DNA of 64,000 nucleotides from the NCBI RefSeq assembly GCF_002179965.1, contig NZ_NGUQ01000014.1, positions 248,001-312,000 on the forward strand, given 5' to 3'. Positions 25,270-33,516 of this stretch are shown here, in pieces. Made by a program: the position numbers and the translations under genes. The number at the start of each line of letters is the position of its first letter. Within the stretch, counting starts at the first letter, position 1. The stretch comes from Pandoraea sp. PE-S2T-3 (GTDB lineage Bacteria; Pseudomonadota; Gammaproteobacteria; Burkholderiales; Burkholderiaceae). The notes below the pieces were generated by a model that was not told where the DNA came from, ran no database searches, and was given only the letters and a program-made list of their open reading frames with translations.

Positions 25270-26825
25270 TACGCAAACTCATCAAGAAGCTGCTCGGCAA
25301 AGAAAGCGGCACCCCCGACGCCGCCTACAGTGCCACCCCTGCCGGCACGCCGGTCGTCATTCCGGTGTCGGTGCACGGCATCGACCCGACGCTGCTCTCG
25401 AAGAACGCCGTGCGCGTGACCGACACGCTGCAACAAGCCGGCTTCAAGGCGTTCATCGTCGGCGGCGCGGTCCGTGACCTGCTGCTGGGCATCGCACCGA
25501 AAGACTTCGACGTCGCCACGAGCGCCACGCCCGAGCAAGTGCAGCGCCTGTTCCGGCGCGCGCGCATCATCGGCCGCCGCTTCCAGATCGTGCACGTGCA
25601 GTTCGGGCAGGAGATCATCGAGACCTCCACGTTCCGGGCATTGGTCGACGCGATCGACAGCGAGCAGATCGGCGCACGCCGTCCCAAGAAAGGCGAACTC
25701 GATCGCAAGACCCACGTGACCGACGAGTCGGGCCGTGTGCTGCGCGACAACGTCTGGGGCGAGCAGGATGAAGACGCCGCCCGCCGCGACTTCACCGTCA
25801 ACGCGATGTATTACGACCCGGCCGCGCAAACGGTGCATGACTATCACCACGGCTGGGAAGATATTCAGAAGCGCGTGCTGCGCATGATCGGCGACCCGGC
25901 CACGCGCTATCGCGAAGACCCGGTGCGCATGCTGCGCGTGGTGCGCTTCGCCGCCAAGCTCGGCTTCAAGATCGACGACGCCACGGCCGCGCCGATTCCG
26001 GAACTCGCGCCGCTCATCGACAATGTGCCTGCCGCGCGTTTGTTCGACGAAATGCTCAAGCTGCTGCTCTCGGGCCACGCCTGGGGTTGCGTGCAGCAAC
26101 TGCGCGAACAGGGCCTGCATCACGGCCTGCTGCCGCTGCTCGATGTGGTGCTGGAACAGCCGCTGGGCGAGAAGTTCGTGACGCTCGCGCTGGCCAACAC
26201 CGATGCCCGCATTCGTGCGGGCAAACCGGTTTCGCCGGGCTTCCTGTTCGCCGCCCTGCTCTGGCACCTCGTGCTCGAGAAGTGGCAAGCGTATCAACGC
26301 GCCGGGGAATATCCGATTCCTGCACTGCACCTCGCGATGGACGACGTGCTCGACGCACAGACCGGCAAGCTGGCCATCCAGCGCCGCTTTGTCGCCGACA
26401 TGAAGGAAATCTGGGGCTTGCAGGTGCGTCTGGACAAGCGCGTCGGCCGCACGCCGCTGCGCCTGCTCGAACACCCGCGTCTGCGCGCCGGTTACGACTT
26501 CCTGTTGCTGCGTTGCGAATCGGGCGAAGTGCCTGCCGATGTGGGGCAATGGTGGACCGACTTCCTCGAAGGCGACTCCGTCACCCGCGACGCACTGCTC
26601 TCGCAGGGCGCCACCTCTGGCAGCACGCCGGCCGCCAAGCGCCGTCGTCGCCGTCGCAAGCCGGGCTCGCGCGGCGATGGTGGTAATGAGGGTGGCGATG
26701 GCGGTGAAGGCGGCGGCAACTCGGGGGGTGCAAATTCGGGCGGCGATAGTGGTGAGAACGCTACCAGCGAGAAAAATGGCAAGCGGGTATCATCGCGACA
26801 GCATGGTTCCGAAGGTGCTTCATGA
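25266..26825 (+). CDS. pcnB: Poly(A) polymerase I (GTG start)
   Basis: PcnB adds 3' poly(A) tails that speed RNA decay. The 519-residue protein has the class II nucleotidyltransferase head (VGGAVRDLLLGIAPKDFDVATSA, quoted here in part) and the RRFQIVHVQFG block that separates PcnB from CCA-adding enzymes. A helical body follows, then a basic RRRRRK patch (about 460) and a Gly/Asn/Ser-rich tail (about 470-505). It starts at GTG 25266, overlapping the phosphatase stop (GTGA), and its stop overlaps folK (ATGA), so translation is probably coupled. Confidence 0.95.
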   Translation: MIRKLIKKLLGKESGTPDAAYSATPAGTPVVIPVSVHGIDPTLLSKNAVRVTDTLQQAGFKAFIVGGAVRDLLLGIAPKDFDVATSATPEQVQRLFRRARIIGRRFQIVHVQFGQEIIETSTFRALVDAIDSEQIGARRPKKGELDRKTHVTDESGRVLRDNVWGEQDEDAARRDFTVNAMYYDPAAQTVHDYHHGWEDIQKRVLRMIGDPATRYREDPVRMLRVVRFAAKLGFKIDDATAAPIPELAPLIDNVPAARLFDEMLKLLLSGHAWGCVQQLREQGLHHGLLPLLDVVLEQPLGEKFVTLALANTDARIRAGKPVSPGFLFAALLWHLVLEKWQAYQRAGEYPIPALHLAMDDVLDAQTGKLAIQRRFVADMKEIWGLQVRLDKRVGRTPLRLLEHPRLRAGYDFLLLRCESGEVPADVGQWWTDFLEGDSVTRDALLSQGATSGSTPAAKRRRRRRKPGSRGDGGNEGGDGGEGGGNSGGANSGGDSGENATSEKNGKRVSSRQHGSEGAS

Positions 26826-27334
26826 CTGTTGCCTACATCGGGCTGGGTGCCAATCTTGGCGACGCCCGTCAATCGATGAAGGACGCCATCGTCTGCCTCG
26901 CGCAGCAAATTGGCGTCACGATCATCGGTAAATCCGATTTCTATCGCACCGCTCCCATCGAGTCGAGCGGCGACGACTATCTCAATTGCGTCGTTGCCGT
27001 CGAGACGTCGCTGACTGCGCGTCAATTGCTCACGCTGTGCCTGAAGATCGAGCTGCACTTCGGGCGTGAGCGGCCGTACAAGAACGCGCCGCGCACGCTC
27101 GATCTCGACGTGCTGCTCTACGGCGAAGACCGCATTGCCGAGCCGGATCTGATCGTGCCGCATCCGCGCATGGCAGAACGCGCCTTCGTGTTGCGCCCGC
27201 TCGCCGACCTCGCTCCCGAACTCGACATCCCCGGCGTCGGCCGTGTCAGCGCGCTGCTGCCGGCGGTGGCCGATCAGCGCATCGAACGTGTCGCGCAGTG
27301 CTGCTGCCCGACCAAGCGCGCCTACGCATCATGA
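26822..27334 (+). CDS. folK: 2-amino-4-hydroxy-6-hydroxymethyldihydropteridine pyrophosphokinase FolK
   Basis: FolK (HPPK) transfers pyrophosphate from ATP to 6-hydroxymethyl-dihydropterin in folate synthesis. The 170-residue protein begins VAYIGLGANLGDA. It contains the loop KSDFYRTAPI, the ELHFGRERPYKNAPRTLDLD signature (metal-binding DLD), and PHPRMAERAFVLRPLAD. It overlaps pcnB by 4 nt. Placement next to panB and pcnB is common in Burkholderiales. Confidence 0.97.
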   Translation: MTVAYIGLGANLGDARQSMKDAIVCLAQQIGVTIIGKSDFYRTAPIESSGDDYLNCVVAVETSLTARQLLTLCLKIELHFGRERPYKNAPRTLDLDVLLYGEDRIAEPDLIVPHPRMAERAFVLRPLADLAPELDIPGVGRVSALLPAVADQRIERVAQCCCPTKRAYAS

Positions 27335-27341
27335 TCGCCCG

Positions 27342-27998
27342 ATGAGATCGCCCGTCCTCGGGCGTTTTCGCTATCTGGCCGTCGAGGGTCCCATCGGTGT
27401 GGGCAAGACATCGCTCGCCCGGCGTCTCGCCGACGCGGCCGGTGCCGATCTGATGCTCGAACAGCCCGCGAACAACCCCTTCCTCGAACGTTTCTATCGC
27501 GATAGCGCGCGCTATGCGCTGCCCGCGCAATTGACGTTTTGTCTGCAACGCGTGGACGAAGCGATGGAAATTGCGCGACGCGATATCGACGGCAAGCCGA
27601 TCTTCACCGATTTCCTGCCCGAGAAAGATGGCCTGTTCGCGCGGCTCACGCTGGCCGATGACGAGCTTGCGCTGTACCACCGGCTGGTCGCTCACATCGA
27701 ACGGGCGCACCGCGCACCGGATCTCGTGATTCATTTGCAGGCGAGCCCCGAGACGCTGTTCTCGCGCATTCAGAAGCGCGCGATTCCGATGGAGCAGCAG
27801 ATCCCCGACACGTATCTGCGCGCGCTATGCGACATCTACGGCGAATTCTTCTATCATTACGCCGCAGCGCCGGTATTGACCGTCGATACGGAACAATTCG
27901 ACCCGGCGCACAATGACAGCGATTTCGCGCTGCTGATCGAACGCATCGATCAGATGCGCGGGCGCAAAGAAGTCTTCGTCAAGGGCGCGCGCCCCTGA
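27342..27998 (+). CDS. Deoxynucleoside kinase (dAdo/dGuo kinase family)
   Basis: A 218-residue kinase of the deoxyadenosine/deoxyguanosine kinase family, which salvages deoxynucleosides. Near the N-terminus is the P-loop VEGPIGVGKTSLA. The substrate block FTDFLPEKDGLFARLTL follows, then the lid-like region RIQKRAIPMEQQI. The start at 27342 lies 7 bp after the folK stop; longer in-frame versions would run deep into folK. Specificity (dA or dG) cannot be told from sequence alone. Confidence 0.88.
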   Translation: MRSPVLGRFRYLAVEGPIGVGKTSLARRLADAAGADLMLEQPANNPFLERFYRDSARYALPAQLTFCLQRVDEAMEIARRDIDGKPIFTDFLPEKDGLFARLTLADDELALYHRLVAHIERAHRAPDLVIHLQASPETLFSRIQKRAIPMEQQIPDTYLRALCDIYGEFFYHYAAAPVLTVDTEQFDPAHNDSDFALLIERIDQMRGRKEVFVKGARP

Positions 27999-28115
27999 GC
28001 CCACGAGGCTCGGCGGCGCCTCTGCCTCTCCCTCCGATCCATGCGTCGTCGCGGGCGTACGACATCACCCGTCCCCGCCCGGCGCGCCAGTGACTCCTCC
28101 TGAACCGAGGCCGAC

Positions 28116-28934
28116 ATGAGTTATCTCCAGGAATCCAATCGCAAGGCCGTGACTGTCCCCGGGCTTGCCGACATGCGTGCGCGCGGTGAAAAGATCGCGA
28201 TGCTCACCTGCTACGACGCCAGCTTTGCCGCCCTGCTCGATCGCGTGGGCGTCGACGTGATGCTGATCGGCGATTCGCTCGGCAACGTGATTCAAGGCCA
28301 GCGCACCACGCTGCCGGTGACGCTGCGCGACATCTGCTATCACACCGAAACCGTGGCGCGTAACGCCAGCAAAGCGCTGGTGGTGGCCGACCTGCCGTTC
28401 GGCACCTACGGCACGAAGGAACAGGCGTATCAGAGCGCCGTGGCCGTCATGCAGGCCGGTGCGCAGATGGTGAAGATCGAAGGCGGCGCGTGGCTGGTCG
28501 ATACGGTGCGCTTCCTGGTCGAGCGCAGCATTCCGGTGTGCGCACACTTGGGTCTCACGCCGCAGTCGGTGCACGCGTTCGGTGGTTTCAAGGTGCAGGC
28601 TCGCGATGAAGCCGCCGGGCAACAACTGATTGCCGACACGCGTGCCTTGCAGGCAGCGGGCGCGCAGTTGGTGGTGCTCGAAGCCATTCCCGCAGCGCTG
28701 GCCACGAAGGTCACGCCCGAGTTGCCGACGATGCCGACCATCGGCATTGGCGCGGGCCCCGACTGCGACGGTCAGGTGCTGGTGCTGCACGACATGCTAG
28801 GCGTGTTCCCCGGCAAGTCGCCGAAGTTCTCGATGAACTTCATGGACGGTCAGCCGAGCATCGCCGCTGCGGTGGAAGCGTATGTGCAGGCGGTCAAGCA
28901 CGGTACGTTCCCGGCACCGGAGCACTGCTTCTAA
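28116..28934 (+). CDS. panB: 3-methyl-2-oxobutanoate hydroxymethyltransferase PanB
   Basis: PanB makes ketopantoate from 2-oxoisovalerate and methylene-tetrahydrofolate, the first step of pantothenate synthesis. The 272-residue protein has LTCYDASFA, the metal ligands in [26 protein letters not shown] and the C-terminal [18 protein letters not shown]. It is co-directional with folK and dgk, 117 bp downstream. A folate-dependent enzyme next to folK makes metabolic sense. Confidence 0.97.
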   Translation: MSYLQESNRKAVTVPGLADMRARGEKIAMLTCYDASFAALLDRVGVDVMLIGDSLGNVIQGQRTTLPVTLRDICYHTETVARNASKALVVADLPFGTYGTKEQAYQSAVAVMQAGAQMVKIEGGAWLVDTVRFLVERSIPVCAHLGLTPQSVHAFGGFKVQARDEAAGQQLIADTRALQAAGAQLVVLEAIPAALATKVTPELPTMPTIGIGAGPDCDGQVLVLHDMLGVFPGKSPKFSMNFMDGQPSIAAAVEAYVQAVKHGTFPAPEHCF

Positions 28935-28945
28935 GGGGAATCGCC

Positions 28946-29467
28946 ATGCGCACGAGCATTTTCAAGCGACGACTGATGACGCTCGTGCTGCCGGCATGCC
29001 TGCTCGCAGGCGCCGGAAGCGTCGCGGCACAAGGGTCCCAGAGTACCTTCGTGCCCGACGCCAACATCGAGGCGGCCGCGCAGCACTATGCAGCGGACGC
29101 CGTGCGCTACGCGTTGATTCAGTACTCGGTGACCCTCGACGGGTCGGAGAAAAGCATCGCCGACGTCGAGACGGTACTGGGCAAGTTGCACGATGCGTAC
29201 GCGTCACAAGACCCCAAACCCGCCGACACCAAAGTCCTGCAATATGCGCAGGTCTTCGGCAGCTACATCGGCGAAGTCTATCGTCGCAATCACGGTGGAC
29301 AGTGGGGTCTGGTCACCCTTGGCGACCAACGTTTTCCCGGCATGCAGAGTGAAGGCGGCACCCGCTTTTCCCCATGGGCGAAAACGTACAACCGAATCAC
29401 GCAGGGCAGCGAAGACAACATCGTCAGCTATTACGACGTTCTGCTAACGATGCCGGGCAATAAGTAA
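28946..29467 (+). CDS. Small exported protein of unknown function
   Basis: 173 residues with a clear Sec signal peptide (basic KRR then a Leu/Ala-rich core, likely cleaved after VAA near residue 29). The mature part is mixed alpha/beta. It carries a conserved-looking stretch FGSYIGEVYRRNHGGQWGLV followed by GDQRFPGM, which recalls small domains of unknown function that pair a helix with a Trp-Gly strand. It contains no cysteines and no membrane helix after the signal. The SD is AAGGGGAAT. It starts 11 bp after panB and may share its transcript. I do not recognise a function. Confidence 0.75.
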   Translation: MRTSIFKRRLMTLVLPACLLAGAGSVAAQGSQSTFVPDANIEAAAQHYAADAVRYALIQYSVTLDGSEKSIADVETVLGKLHDAYASQDPKPADTKVLQYAQVFGSYIGEVYRRNHGGQWGLVTLGDQRFPGMQSEGGTRFSPWAKTYNRITQGSEDNIVSYYDVLLTMPGNK

Positions 29468-29496
29468 AAACGCCTTCGACGCTATCTCAAGCGCTG

Positions 29497-30885
29497 TCAC
29501 GCGCTCGCCTTCGGCAGCGTCAACACCACCGCAAACCCTTCCCCATCGATGCGCTCGAAGGCCATTTGGCCGCCATGCGCGCGCATCACTTCGGCCACCA
29601 TCGCCAGCCCCAGACTCGCGCCTTCGCGGCCATCGGCACGTGACGAAAACGGCGTGCGTACGCGCTGCCACTCCGTCTCGGGAATGCCCGGACCATCGTC
29701 GAAGAAACGCAGGCGCCATTGATCGCCATCGTCAGTCACGTCCACGTACAGCCGATGCGGCGCGCCGTACGCGAGCGCGTTGACCAGCACGTTCTTGATC
29801 GCCTCGCGCAAGCTCAGCGCATCGCCCACGATCATCGCCGGTACGCTTGCACCCGCCGAGGTTTCAGGCATTTGCAGCGAGAAATCGATATCGCGATCAG
29901 CATACGACAGCGTCTCGCGCATCGCATCCTGCAACAGCTCGCCCAGATCGACAGGCACCGGCGCCACGCTATCGGCGCGGTGCTGCACCATCGCATGATT
30001 GATCAACTGATGAATGAGCCCGCCCAAGCCGCGCGCCTGTTTCTGAATGCGGGCGATGTGCGACTGGCGAGCGGTTTCGTCATCGGTTTGTGTGAGCATT
30101 TCCGCTTGCGCAGTGAGCGCAGTCACAGGCGTTCGCAACTGATGCGCCGCGTCGCCGATCACACGCCGCATCAGCGCACGCGAGGTCGCCAGCCGCTGCA
30201 TGAAGTCGTTGATCGCGCCGACTAATGCGAGCGTTTCTGCGGGTGCCGTGACCGCCAACGGCACGAGATCGTTTGAGTCTCGCTCGCGAATCGCCGCCTC
30301 GATCTGCTTGAGCGGTGCGAGCGCCTGACGCAGCGTCCATAGCGCCGCGAGCAACGTCAACACCCCGGTGGCAATCGTGATCAGCAGTGTGTTGTCCGCG
30401 AGATTTCGCGTGAATCTCACACGCGCGTTCTGCGTGTGCGCCATCGCCACGACCGCCCACGGATGCGCTGCCGCCACCGGCATGCGCCGCCCCACGATGG
30501 CGATGCGAATCGGCATCTCCTGATACGTGCCGTCGACCACGATGGGGCCCTCGGCGAGCTTGTCCCACGGAATCGGCGGACGGAATTCCGAATCGCCCGC
30601 GACCGAGCGCCCGTTGGGATCGAGCACGGTATAGAAAATCTGGTCACCGGGGGCGAGTGCCGAGAACGCCGCGAGCGGCACGTCGACGTTCACTTCGCCG
30701 TTCTGATACCACGTGTTTTCCGCGACCTGAAGCGCACTGCCGAGCAGCCACCGGTCATACGCACGATCGACCGCCGCGCGCGTGGAGAACCAGATACCGA
30801 GCAGCACCGCCGCCACCGCGAGCGCCAGCACGACGCCCATCCGGACGACGAGCCGGAGATACAGTGACCGGCCGGGAACGATCAT
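29497..30885 (-). CDS. Two-component sensor histidine kinase (TctE/QseC-like)
   Basis: A 462-residue inner-membrane kinase: TM1 about 12-34, periplasmic sensor about 35-165, TM2 about 168-190, HAMP-like linker, then the phosphoacceptor H in GDAAHQLRTPVTAL (about 250). The ATPase domain has NVLVNALAYGAP (N box), FFDDGPGIP (G1) and GASLGLAMV (G2). The start overlaps the response-regulator stop (ATGA). It faces the NitT/TauT-type importer divergently, as TctE-TctD systems face their transporters. The signal is unknown. Confidence 0.9.
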   Translation of the reverse strand: MIVPGRSLYLRLVVRMGVVLALAVAAVLLGIWFSTRAAVDRAYDRWLLGSALQVAENTWYQNGEVNVDVPLAAFSALAPGDQIFYTVLDPNGRSVAGDSEFRPPIPWDKLAEGPIVVDGTYQEMPIRIAIVGRRMPVAAAHPWAVVAMAHTQNARVRFTRNLADNTLLITIATGVLTLLAALWTLRQALAPLKQIEAAIRERDSNDLVPLAVTAPAETLALVGAINDFMQRLATSRALMRRVIGDAAHQLRTPVTALTAQAEMLTQTDDETARQSHIARIQKQARGLGGLIHQLINHAMVQHRADSVAPVPVDLGELLQDAMRETLSYADRDIDFSLQMPETSAGASVPAMIVGDALSLREAIKNVLVNALAYGAPHRLYVDVTDDGDQWRLRFFDDGPGIPETEWQRVRTPFSSRADGREGASLGLAMVAEVMRAHGGQMAFERIDGEGFAVVLTLPKASA

Positions 30886-31544
30886 GACAGCACGAGTTGG
30901 TAGCCCAGCCCGCGCAACGTGCGAATCTGGAATTGCGCAGCAGCGAGCTTCTTGCGCAGGCGCGCGACGTACTGTTCGAGCGCGTTGGCATTCGGCGGCG
31001 ATTCGTCACCGTAAAGACGATCCATCAGCTCGTCTTTGCCGAAGATGCGCCCGGGACGCGCGGCGAGAATTTCGAGCAACGTCACTTCGCGACGCGTGAG
31101 TTCAACTGGCAGTCCGTCGATTTCCACACCGCGACTCTTGCGATCGAGCGTCAGATTTGCGCAGGCGAGTTGATTGGTCGCGTCCTGCCCGGTGCGACGC
31201 ATGAGCGCACGCACGCGCGCTTCCAATTCGCGGAAATCGAAGGGTTTGGTGAGATAGTCGTCCGCACCGAGATCGAGTGCGCGCACGCGTTCTTCGATTT
31301 CGGCACACGCGGTGAGCATCAGCACGCGCGTGGACAGCCCGCGTTCGCGCACACGCCGAAGCAGCTCCAATCCGTCGACGTGCGGCAGCATCACGTCGAG
31401 AATCAGCAGATCGTAATCGTCACCGATGCGCGCCGCCGCCGAGGCGCCGTCCGTCTCGCAGTCGAGCGCGTGTCCGAGCCGCCGCAACTGCGTGGCAATC
31501 GCTTCCGCCACATCGACGGTGTCTTCCACCAGCATGATGCGCAT
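30882..31544 (-). CDS. OmpR-family response regulator
   Basis: A 220-residue regulator. The receiver domain carries the acidic pair (VED), phospho-Asp in LLILDVMLPHVDG (about 51), Thr in LMLTA and Lys in LTKPFDF. The winged-helix output domain (about 125-220) has ELTRREVTLLEIL and ALEQYVARLRKKL. ATG 31544 follows AGGAGA at a workable spacing; a longer version to 31700 would cover the promoter region. It is probably the activator of the divergent transporter operon. Confidence 0.92.
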   Translation of the reverse strand: MRIMLVEDTVDVAEAIATQLRRLGHALDCETDGASAAARIGDDYDLLILDVMLPHVDGLELLRRVRERGLSTRVLMLTACAEIEERVRALDLGADDYLTKPFDFRELEARVRALMRRTGQDATNQLACANLTLDRKSRGVEIDGLPVELTRREVTLLEILAARPGRIFGKDELMDRLYGDESPPNANALEQYVARLRKKLAAAQFQIRTLRGLGYQLVLS

Positions 31545-31621
31545 GGTTACAAAGTCTCCTTTTCTGACTTGGAGCGCGATGGACACAGGGTTTATCCCAC
31601 CCCCTGCACACCGCATCCTGT

Positions 31622-31640
31622 CAGCTTCGTTACAGCTTCG
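31622..31640. promoter_or_regulatory. 11-bp direct repeat, candidate response-regulator box
   Basis: CAGCTTCG occurs at 31622-31629 and 31633-31640, so the unit period is 11 bp, one helical turn, as for OmpR-family tandem binding sites. It lies about 80 bp upstream of the regulator start and 50 bp upstream of the importer ATPase start. An AT-rich TTATAAG (31661-31667) follows and may be part of the -10 of the importer. Confidence 0.5.
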
Positions 31641-31689
31641 CTGCTTAGTATCGGAGCCGATTATAAGAGCATCAATCAGGAGACAGGCA

Positions 31690-32487
31690 ATGCCCAACAA
31701 CCCCCATCCGGCCGCCGGGCCGGTGCCGGCTGGCGCGCAGCCGTTGCTGGAAATCGATCAGGTCACGCTTCAGTACAAGACCGACGACTACCTCGTGACC
31801 GCCGCCCAGCAAGTCAGCTTCAACGTGTACCCCGGCGACCGGTTCGTGTTGCTCGGGCCGTCCGGTTGCGGCAAATCGACCCTGCTCAAGGCCATCGGCG
31901 GCTATCTGCCCCCCGTGAATGGCGAAATTCGCCTGAAGGGCCGCACGGTCACCGAGCCGGGCCCGGACCGCATGATGGTGTTTCAGGAGTTCGATCAATT
32001 GCTGCCGTGGAAGACGGTGCGCCAGAACGTCGAATTCGCCCTCACCGCCAGCGGCCGTCTGAAAGGCCGCGAAGCCGCCGATCGCGCCGCGCATTACATC
32101 GAGAAAGTCGGGCTGGCCAAGTTCATCGACAGCTATCCGCACACGCTCTCGGGCGGCATGAAGCAGCGCGTCTCGATTGCACGCGGCATGGCCATGGAGC
32201 CGGACGTGCTGCTCATGGACGAGCCGTTCGCCGCACTCGACGCGCTCACCCGCCGCAAGATGCAGGACGAACTGCTGCGCCTGTGGGACGACACGCGCTT
32301 CACCGTGCTGTTCGTCACACACGGTATCGATGAAGCCATTCGCATCGGCACGCGCATTCTGCTGCTCTCGCCGCACCCGGGACAGGTCAAGGCCGAACTC
32401 AACAGCATCGCCCCCGAGCAACTGGGCACCGCCCATCAGAGCGCGCTCGAAACGCGTATCGACCAACTGCTGTTCGCGGCGCACTGA
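31690..32487 (+). CDS. ABC importer ATPase, NitT/TauT (TauB/SsuB) type
   Basis: A 265-residue ATPase. Walker A is [18 protein letters not shown], the Q-loop FQEFDQLLPWKT is the variant typical of nitrate/sulfonate/taurine importers, the signature is LSGGMKQRVSIARG, and Walker B is VLLMDEPFAALDALTR. The start at 31690 has AGGAGA 7 nt upstream. First gene of a three-gene importer; the substrate is unknown (family: sulfonates, nitrate, pyrimidine precursors, aromatic acids). Confidence 0.9.
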   Translation: MPNNPHPAAGPVPAGAQPLLEIDQVTLQYKTDDYLVTAAQQVSFNVYPGDRFVLLGPSGCGKSTLLKAIGGYLPPVNGEIRLKGRTVTEPGPDRMMVFQEFDQLLPWKTVRQNVEFALTASGRLKGREAADRAAHYIEKVGLAKFIDSYPHTLSGGMKQRVSIARGMAMEPDVLLMDEPFAALDALTRRKMQDELLRLWDDTRFTVLFVTHGIDEAIRIGTRILLLSPHPGQVKAELNSIAPEQLGTAHQSALETRIDQLLFAAH

Positions 32488-32497
32488 GGAGATTTCC

Positions 32498-33424
32498 ATG
32501 ACAACGTTGCAACCCGTGCAAGCTGCGCCGGCGGCGTCCTCTGCTGAGGCCATCAAATCCGGCATCCAGCCCGTGTTCCGCCCGGAATTCGTACTGGAGC
32601 CGGTGCCTGCCGAACTCTCGTCGATTCAGCGCCCGCTCTCCACGTTCGAGACGCTGTACCGCCTGAGCTGGCTGCGCAAGACCGTCATCCTGCTGGTGCT
32701 GGCGCTGATCTGGGAAATCTACGGCCGCTGGCTCGATAACGCGCTGCTGTTCCCGAGCTTCACCGATACGCTGGAAGCCTTCGTCGGCGGCATCACGAGC
32801 GGCGTGCTGCTGTTGCGCGCCGTCGTCTCGCTCAAGACCCTGCTGATCGGCTACGGCATCGGCATCGCGCTGGCCGCGATACTCACTACGGTGGCCATCA
32901 GTTCGAAGATCGGTAACGACTTGCTCGAAACCCTCACGGCCATGTTCAACCCGCTGCCCGCGATTGCGCTGCTGCCGCTCGCGCTCATCTGGTTCGGTCT
33001 GGGCAACGGCAGCGTGATTTTCGTGCTGGTGCACTCGGTGCTGTGGGCCGTGGCGCTCAACACGCACAGCGGCTTTCGCGGCGTGTCGAAGACGCTGCGC
33101 ATGGTCGGCCAGAACTACGGGCTCAAACGCTTTGCGCTGGTGCAGCACGTGCTGATTCCGGCCGCGTTCCCGAGCATTCTCACCGGCTTGAAAGTGGGCT
33201 GGGCGTTTGCGTGGCGCACGCTGATCGCCGCCGAACTCGTGTTCGGGGTGTCGTCGGGGTCGGGCGGCCTCGGCTGGTACATCTTCGAGAACCGCAATTC
33301 GCTGGAGACGGCCAACGTGTTTGCCGGCCTGTTCTTTGTGATTCTGATTGGTCTGGCGGTAGAGAACCTGCTGTTTGCGCGCATCGAGAAGCGCACGCTG
33401 CACCGCTGGGGCATGCAGCACTGA
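32498..33424 (+). CDS. ABC importer permease, NitT/TauT (TauC/SsuC) type
   Basis: A 308-residue permease with an approximately 65-residue cytoplasmic N-terminus and about six membrane segments. It has the family block FNPLPAIALLPLALIWFGLG and the EAA-like loop YGLKRFALVQHVLIPAAFPS. ATG 32498 follows GAGGAGATTTCC, 10 bp after the ATPase stop. Upstream in-frame codons lie inside the ATPase gene. Confidence 0.9.
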   Translation: MTTLQPVQAAPAASSAEAIKSGIQPVFRPEFVLEPVPAELSSIQRPLSTFETLYRLSWLRKTVILLVLALIWEIYGRWLDNALLFPSFTDTLEAFVGGITSGVLLLRAVVSLKTLLIGYGIGIALAAILTTVAISSKIGNDLLETLTAMFNPLPAIALLPLALIWFGLGNGSVIFVLVHSVLWAVALNTHSGFRGVSKTLRMVGQNYGLKRFALVQHVLIPAAFPSILTGLKVGWAFAWRTLIAAELVFGVSSGSGGLGWYIFENRNSLETANVFAGLFFVILIGLAVENLLFARIEKRTLHRWGMQH

Positions 33425-33516
33425 TTGAGCGACTGACTGATTGACAAGTACCGCGCCTGCGCTTGATTTACTGGCGGAGGCGTGAATAATTCCAACGATC
33501 CGGAGACAAGCACACC

